Positions 23,311 to 27,808 of a stretch of 27,808 nucleotides of DNA are shown piece by piece (position 1 is the stretch's first letter; every line of letters starts with the position of its first letter). A program made the position numbers and the translations under genes. Source of the stretch: Pseudomonadota bacterium (GTDB lineage: Bacteria > Pseudomonadota > Alphaproteobacteria > Rhizobiales > Devosiaceae); assembly GCA_023431205.1 (NCBI GenBank), contig JAEYXQ010000183.1, positions 1-27,808 on the forward strand, read 5' to 3'. The notes under the pieces were generated by a model. That model saw only the letters and a list, made by a program, of their open reading frames with translations, had not been told where the DNA came from and did no database searches.

Positions 23311-24593
23311 GCCGCCACGCTCTCGACCACGGCTGCGACGCCCATGCCGCCGGCTGTGCACACGCTGATCAGCGCCCGCTTGCCCGGACCTTCGGCGAGA
23401 AGCTTTGCCGTCAGACCAAGGATGCGCGCTCCGGTCGCCGCGAACGGATGGCCATAGGCAAGGCTCGAGCCGTGCACGTTGATCCTGTCCGGATCGATCG
23501 CGCCCAGCGGTGTCTCGCGCCCGAGCACATTGCGGCTGTAGTCCGCATCGTTCCAGGCCTTCAGCGTCGACAGCACCTGCGCGGCAAAGGCCTCGTGCAG
23601 TTCGAAATAGTCGATGTCGTCGAAGCCGAGGCCGAGCCGCTGCAGCATCTCCGATACCGCAAGGGTCGGCGCCATCAGCAGCCCCTCGCCATGGGCGAAA
23701 TCATTGCCGGCAACGCGTCCCATGGTCAGGTAGGCCAGTACCGGCAGGCCGCGGGCCCGCGCCCACTCCTCGCTGGCCAGCAGCACCGCCGCCGCGCCGT
23801 CAGTCAGCGGCGTCGAGTTGCCCGCCGTCAGCGTGCCGCGGCCGCTGTCCCGGTCGAAGGCCGGTTTCAGCGTCGCCATCTTGTCGAGGCTCGCATCGGG
23901 ACGGATGTTGTTGTCGCGCACCAGCCCCGCGTGCGGCACCACGAGATCATCGTGGAAACCCTCGTCATAGGCGCGGGCGGCCTTGCGGTGGCTCTTGACC
24001 GCCAGTTCGTCCTGCGCCTGGCGGCTGATGCTCCATTCCTTCGCCATCAGTTCGGCATGCTGGCCCATCGACAGGCCCGTCCGCGGCTCGTTGACCGAAG
24101 GGGCGACCGGGGTCAGTTCACCGAAGCTGAAGCCCTTGAACACCTTCAGCTTGTCGCCGGTGGTCTTGGCCTTGTTCATGTCCAGCAGCCGGTGCTGGAA
24201 CTTGTTGCCGAACACGATCGGGCTGTCCGAAATGCTGTCGGCGCCGACGGCGATGGCGCTGTCGATCTCGCCCACGGCGATCTTGGCGCCAAGGTTCAGC
24301 GCCGCCTGCAGGCTCGAGCCGCAGGCGATCTGCATGGTGGTGCCGGGGGTGCGCGGCGACAGGCCGGCATCCAGCAGCGCCTCGCGGGCGATGTTGAAGT
24401 CGCGCGAGTGGTTGATCACCGCCCCGCCCATCACCTCGTCGATCTTCTCGCCCTTGAGGCCGAACTTGTCGGCGAGCCCGCCAATGGCCGCCGCCATCAG
24501 CGACAGATTGGTCTCGTCGGAATAGGCGGTGTTGGCCCGGGCGAAGGGAAGTCGTGCCGACCCGACGATTGCGACCTTGCGAAGTTCAGCCAT
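23307..24593 (-). CDS. fadI: Acetyl-CoA C-acyltransferase (thiolase, FadI/FadA type)
   Basis: Last enzyme of beta-oxidation, cleaving 3-ketoacyl-CoA with CoA to acetyl-CoA and a shortened acyl-CoA. It has 428 residues. The nucleophile is Cys91 in MQIACGSSLQA. The other catalytic elements are His in FELHEAFAAQ, His in AYGHPFAATGAR and Cys in ISVCTAGGMG. The start at 24593 has GGAAGGG 7 bases upstream and lies 2 bases after the fadJ stop; the frame runs on upstream to 25565, but that part is out of frame with fadJ and is a shadow. Length and FadJ pairing favour the FadI-like subgroup, though the symbol fadA is also used. Confidence 0.92.
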   Translation of the reverse strand: MAELRKVAIVGSARLPFARANTAYSDETNLSLMAAAIGGLADKFGLKGEKIDEVMGGAVINHSRDFNIAREALLDAGLSPRTPGTTMQIACGSSLQAALNLGAKIAVGEIDSAIAVGADSISDSPIVFGNKFQHRLLDMNKAKTTGDKLKVFKGFSFGELTPVAPSVNEPRTGLSMGQHAELMAKEWSISRQAQDELAVKSHRKAARAYDEGFHDDLVVPHAGLVRDNNIRPDASLDKMATLKPAFDRDSGRGTLTAGNSTPLTDGAAAVLLASEEWARARGLPVLAYLTMGRVAGNDFAHGEGLLMAPTLAVSEMLQRLGLGFDDIDYFELHEAFAAQVLSTLKAWNDADYSRNVLGRETPLGAIDPDRINVHGSSLAYGHPFAATGARILGLTAKLLAEGPGKRALISVCTAGGMGVAAVVESVAA

Positions 24594-24595
24594 GG

Positions 24596-26554
24596 TCAAG
24601 CCCTTCCATCCTTGCGTGCCTTGAGCGGTCCACCGAGGAACGGCGCAAAGCCCGTTCCCAGGATGACCCCGATATCGGCGAGGTCGGCATTGGCGACCAC
24701 GCCTTCCTTCACCACCACTTCGGTGGCGTCGACCAGCGGCTTCACCAGCTCGCGTCCGAGCCCGGCGAGGTCGGCATGGCTGGGCGTGTCGCCCTTTTGC
24801 GCCTTGCCGTCCACCCACTTGTAGAAGCCTTCGCCGGTCTTGCGGCCGAGCTTGCCGGCGGCAATCAGTTGCGCGAACCTCGAGCCTTCCGGCACGGTGT
24901 GGCCCAGTTCGGTGGCCACCGACTTGCCGACATCGAGCCCGACCGTGTCCATCAGTTCGATCGGCCCCATCGGCATGCCGAACGCCACGGCAGCCGCGTC
25001 CAGCAATTCCTTGCTTTCGCCGCGCTCCACCCGCTCGACGGCGCCAAGCATGTACGGCATCAGCACCCGGTTCACCAGGAACCCGGGCGCCGACTTCACC
25101 ACCACCGGCGACTTGCCGATGGCCAGCGCAAACGCCGCGCCGCGCCCGATCTCCTCGTCGGAGTTGAAGGTCGAGCGGATCACCTCGACCAGTGGCAGTT
25201 GCGGCACCGGGTTGAAGAAATGCAGCCCGATCAGCCGCGCAGGCTCCTTGAGCGCCTCGGCGATGCGCTCCAGTTCGATCGAGGAGGTGTTGGTCGCCAT
25301 GATGGCGCCCGGCTTCAGCTTGCCTTCGAGGTCCGAGAAGATCGCCTGCTTCACCTCGAGCTTTTCGACCACGGCCTCGATGACGACGTCGGCGCGCGCC
25401 ACGCCACGCCCGGCCGGGTCTGCCTCGAGCCGCATCATCGCCGCATCGACCTGGTGCTTCTTCTTGAGCCGCTTCCGGAACAGCTTCTTGGCCCGGTCCA
25501 GCGCCGGCTGGATGCGCGCCATGTCGAGGTCCTGCAGCGTCACGCTCATGCCGCGTAGCGCACACCAGGCGGCGATGTCGCCGCCCATCACGCCGGCGCC
25601 GATCACGTGCACCCGCGCGAACCTGGCGCCCTTGACGCCCTGCTTCTTCAGCCCTTCCGAGAGGAAGAACACCCGCCGCAGATTGGTCGCCGTGGGCGAA
25701 CCCATCAGCGGCACGAAAGCGTCGATCTCACCGCGGATCATTGCCCGCCAGTCGTCGCCATGCGACTCGAACAGGTCGATCAGCGCATAAGGCGCCGGAT
25801 AGTGCTCGCGCCGGGCCTTCTTGGCGGTCTGCTCACGCATCTTGCCGGCCACATAGCTCTTCATCGGCCCCATGGCCATGAGGCGCTTGACCAGCGGCGC
25901 TTCGCTCGAGCGCTTGTGCGTCAGCACCGCCTTGCGGCCCTCCCAGCGCAGCATGTCGCGATGCCGTACCAGCTTGTCGACCAGGTTCATGCCCCGCGCC
26001 GCGCCGGCCCGCAGCATCTTGCCGGTCAGCATGATCTGCATGGCATCGACCGGGCCGGCCTGGCGGATCGACCGGCCGGTGCCGCCGAAGCCGGGGAAGA
26101 TGCCGAGATTGACTTCCGGGAAGCCGATCCGCGTCTTGTCGTCGTTGACCGCGATCCGGTAGTGGCAGGCGAGCGCCAGCTCGAGCCCGCCGCCGAGGCA
26201 GAAGCCGTGAATACCGGCAACCACCGGGATCTTGAGGTTCTCGATCCGCTCGAACAGCGCATGGGTGCGCTTCAGCGCCTCCGGCAGCACCGAGAAGTCA
26301 CTCATCGCGTCGAATTCGGATACGTCGGCACCGGCAATGAAGCCGCTATCCTTGCCCGAGAGCAGCACCACCCCGGCCAGTTCCCGGCTCTGTCCGAGTT
26401 CCTCGAAGCGGCTGACCAGCGACTCCAGTTCCATGATGGCTTCGCGGCTCAGCGTATTCACCGGACCGGGAGAATTGATGGTCAGCCAGCCGATGTTCTC
26501 GACATCGCGCTTGAAGCTCCAGTGCTTAGTCTCCGGCATCTGCGGCTGGATCAT
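24596..26554 (-). CDS. fadJ: Multifunctional beta-oxidation enzyme (enoyl-CoA hydratase / 3-hydroxyacyl-CoA dehydrogenase)
   Basis: Alpha subunit of the trifunctional-type complex, 652 residues, cytoplasmic. The hydratase domain (about 1-200) has oxyanion-hole residues in GFCLGGGLELALACHYR and both catalytic Glu positions, there and in IGFPEVNLGIFPG. A linker follows. The NAD-binding dehydrogenase domain begins near residue 310 with VIGAGVMGGDIA and has NTSSIELERIA, catalytic His in GLHFFNPVPQ and a duplicated C-terminal helical domain. The start at 26554 is preferred over 26623: GGGAG lies 5 bases upstream. fadE ends 81 bases upstream and the thiolase starts 2 bases downstream, giving a typical fadE-fadJ-fadI order. 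Confidence 0.95.
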   Translation of the reverse strand: MIQPQMPETKHWSFKRDVENIGWLTINSPGPVNTLSREAIMELESLVSRFEELGQSRELAGVVLLSGKDSGFIAGADVSEFDAMSDFSVLPEALKRTHALFERIENLKIPVVAGIHGFCLGGGLELALACHYRIAVNDDKTRIGFPEVNLGIFPGFGGTGRSIRQAGPVDAMQIMLTGKMLRAGAARGMNLVDKLVRHRDMLRWEGRKAVLTHKRSSEAPLVKRLMAMGPMKSYVAGKMREQTAKKARREHYPAPYALIDLFESHGDDWRAMIRGEIDAFVPLMGSPTATNLRRVFFLSEGLKKQGVKGARFARVHVIGAGVMGGDIAAWCALRGMSVTLQDLDMARIQPALDRAKKLFRKRLKKKHQVDAAMMRLEADPAGRGVARADVVIEAVVEKLEVKQAIFSDLEGKLKPGAIMATNTSSIELERIAEALKEPARLIGLHFFNPVPQLPLVEVIRSTFNSDEEIGRGAAFALAIGKSPVVVKSAPGFLVNRVLMPYMLGAVERVERGESKELLDAAAVAFGMPMGPIELMDTVGLDVGKSVATELGHTVPEGSRFAQLIAAGKLGRKTGEGFYKWVDGKAQKGDTPSHADLAGLGRELVKPLVDATEVVVKEGVVANADLADIGVILGTGFAPFLGGPLKARKDGRA

Positions 26555-26635
26555 TGTGTCTCCCTCGAGTTCTTGTCGCCGGCCGACCGGGACGCGCCCG
26601 TAGGCTGCGGTCCTGGTCGCCATGGCTTCTGTGCT

Positions 26636-27808
26636 CTATTCCGCGGCCTGACGCTCGTTCGTCCGGCCGAGGATCTCGTCGGTGGTGAAATCGTCGACCC
26701 GCACCGCGCGTTCCGTCGCTTCGTCCGCCGCCCGCATGATGCCGGCCTCGTTGTCGTTCAGCACCCCGGCCGCGACGGCATCGGCGATGGCGTCGCGGTC
26801 GAGACGACGCTCGATCACGCCGCGACGCGCCGCCTTGATGAACCGGCCCTCGATCTCCTCGGCCTCGGTCACCTTGACGAAGGCGTCCTCGAGCACCCCG
26901 GTGACATCATCGGGATCGTTGGTGACATAGGCCCCCGTGGTCAGCCGGTCGCGGAACGCACCAGGCTTCAGCACCGCCTTCACCAGCTGGTAGTTGACGT
27001 CATCGGCTGCCGGCCGCGCATGGCGGCCGAGCGGGAAGCACAGCACCTTCATGGCGACGCCGAAGAAGCGGTTGGGGAAGTTGTCGAACACCTCGCCAAA
27101 CGTCTGCTCCATGCTGGCAATCCGGTCCTGCATGATCGCATCGACAAGACCCTTGTCCTCGGCCAGCCGCCCCTCGTCATGAAAGCGGCGCAGGGTCGCC
27201 GACATCAGGTAAAGGTCACCCAGCAGGTCGGCCATCCGGCCCGAGATCTTCTGCTTGGCCTTGAGCGAACCACCCAGGACCACCGTAGTCCAGTCCGCCG
27301 TCAGTGCAAAGGCCTGCGAGTAGCGGTGGAGCCTGCGATACCAGTGCGCCATCGGGCCACTGTTGGGGCTCGACGCAAAGGCTCCGTTGGTCAGCCCGTG
27401 CACGAAACTGGCAACGATGTTGCGCAGCATGAACTTGGTGTGCCCGCCAAACGCCGCATCGAACTGCGCCAGCCCTTCGCTTCGGTTCTTGTGCTGCGCC
27501 GCCTGGATTTCCCGGAGCAGGTACGGGTGGGCCCGCAGCACGCCCTGCGCAAACGTCATCAGCGTGCGGGTGAGGATGTTGGCGCCCTCCACCGTGATTG
27601 CCACCGGCAGGGCCTGGTACGCCCCGAACAGGTAGTTCGACGGCCCGTCCTGGATAGCCCGGCCACCCTGGATGTCGAAGGCGTCGTCCATGCTGTCGCG
27701 CATGGCTTCGGTGGTGGTGTATTTCAGCAGGCCCGCGATCACCGCCGGCCGCTGGCCTTCATCCACCATCGAGGCCGTCAGCCGGCGTGCAGACTCATAG
27801 GTATAGGC
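26636..27808 (-). CDS. fadE: Acyl-CoA dehydrogenase, FadE type (partial, 5' end outside window)
   Basis: The C-terminal 390 residues of a long acyl-CoA dehydrogenase that introduces the first double bond in beta-oxidation using FAD. The visible part starts inside the dehydrogenase fold. It has FDIQGGRAIQDGPSNYLFG, a characteristic stretch near the active site of FadE-like enzymes, and ITVEGANILTR. A C-terminal extension (DUF1974-like) of about 270 residues follows, as in the roughly 800-residue E. coli FadE. The frame is open through base 27808, so about half the protein lies beyond the window. It is upstream of fadJ on the same strand, probably in one operon. Confidence 0.93.
   Translation of the reverse strand, partial: AYTYESARRLTASMVDEGQRPAVIAGLLKYTTTEAMRDSMDDAFDIQGGRAIQDGPSNYLFGAYQALPVAITVEGANILTRTLMTFAQGVLRAHPYLLREIQAAQHKNRSEGLAQFDAAFGGHTKFMLRNIVASFVHGLTNGAFASSPNSGPMAHWYRRLHRYSQAFALTADWTTVVLGGSLKAKQKISGRMADLLGDLYLMSATLRRFHDEGRLAEDKGLVDAIMQDRIASMEQTFGEVFDNFPNRFFGVAMKVLCFPLGRHARPAADDVNYQLVKAVLKPGAFRDRLTTGAYVTNDPDDVTGVLEDAFVKVTEAEEIEGRFIKAARRGVIERRLDRDAIADAVAAGVLNDNEAGIMRAADEATERAVRVDDFTTDEILGRTNERQAAE

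Noticed and set aside
24594..25565. Upstream extension of the thiolase frame, giving a 752-residue ORF
   Set aside because: The extension is an alternative frame of fadJ; the real start at 24593 has a ribosome site and family N-terminus, so there is no fusion protein.
1..27808. Search for tRNA, rRNA, CRISPR, insertion sequences or phage genes
   Set aside because: None were recognised by eye; gene content is uniformly housekeeping or metabolic with even base composition.

Overview
The window is ordinary chromosomal DNA of a GC-rich alphaproteobacterium, most likely Hyphomicrobiales; a Devosia-like genus is only a guess. Evidence for this is the three-gene proton-translocating transhydrogenase, a bacterial aa3-oxidase subunit IV protein, a GapR (DUF2312) nucleoid protein, a cysteine-free L36, DUF1036 and DUF882 proteins, and a perfect CtrA-type site (TTAA-N7-TTAA). 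Coding density is very high. The longest gap without a gene is about 240 bases, upstream of oppA. I saw no rRNA, tRNA, CRISPR array, insertion sequence or prophage.

Layout. Positions 1-5497 are on the minus strand: partial pntB, pntA2 and pntA1 (NAD(P) transhydrogenase), a small aa3-oxidase subunit IV protein, an M3-family oligoendopeptidase and a small membrane protein. Positions 5691-12996 are on the plus strand: an orphan sigma-54-dependent response regulator, an L,D-transpeptidase, a DUF882 (YcbK/M15-like) exported protein and dxs. At 13051-17343 the strands alternate: gapR (-), DUF1036 protein (+), pyruvate kinase (+), isochorismatase-family hydrolase (-), rpmJ (-) and a single-domain response regulator (+). 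Positions 17351-22914 hold a complete oppABCDF-type peptide importer on the minus strand. Positions 23158-27808 hold a minus-strand beta-oxidation cluster: partial acyl-CoA dehydrogenase (FadE type), the FadJ-type multifunctional enzyme, a FadI/FadA-type thiolase, and a 50-residue membrane protein whose start overlaps the thiolase stop.

How the parts work together. The pnt genes couple the proton gradient to NADPH formation. fadE-fadJ-thiolase supply three enzymes that cover the beta-oxidation cycle. The opp genes import peptides. The L,D-transpeptidase and DUF882 protein act on or near peptidoglycan and sit directly downstream of the sigma-54 regulator, whose upstream region carries a CtrA site and a GANTC (CcrM) site. 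That is the most suggestive regulatory signal here.

I did not find a convincing undescribed multi-gene system. Items worth a second look are the CtrA/GANTC region, a 136-residue histone-H1-like tail on PntA1, an rpmJ leader with a hairpin almost at its predicted 5' end, inverted repeats in front of the DUF882 gene and of oppA, a strong oppA-oppB intercistronic hairpin, and several small uncharacterised membrane proteins. Most long opposite-strand ORFs are GC-driven shadows of these genes.
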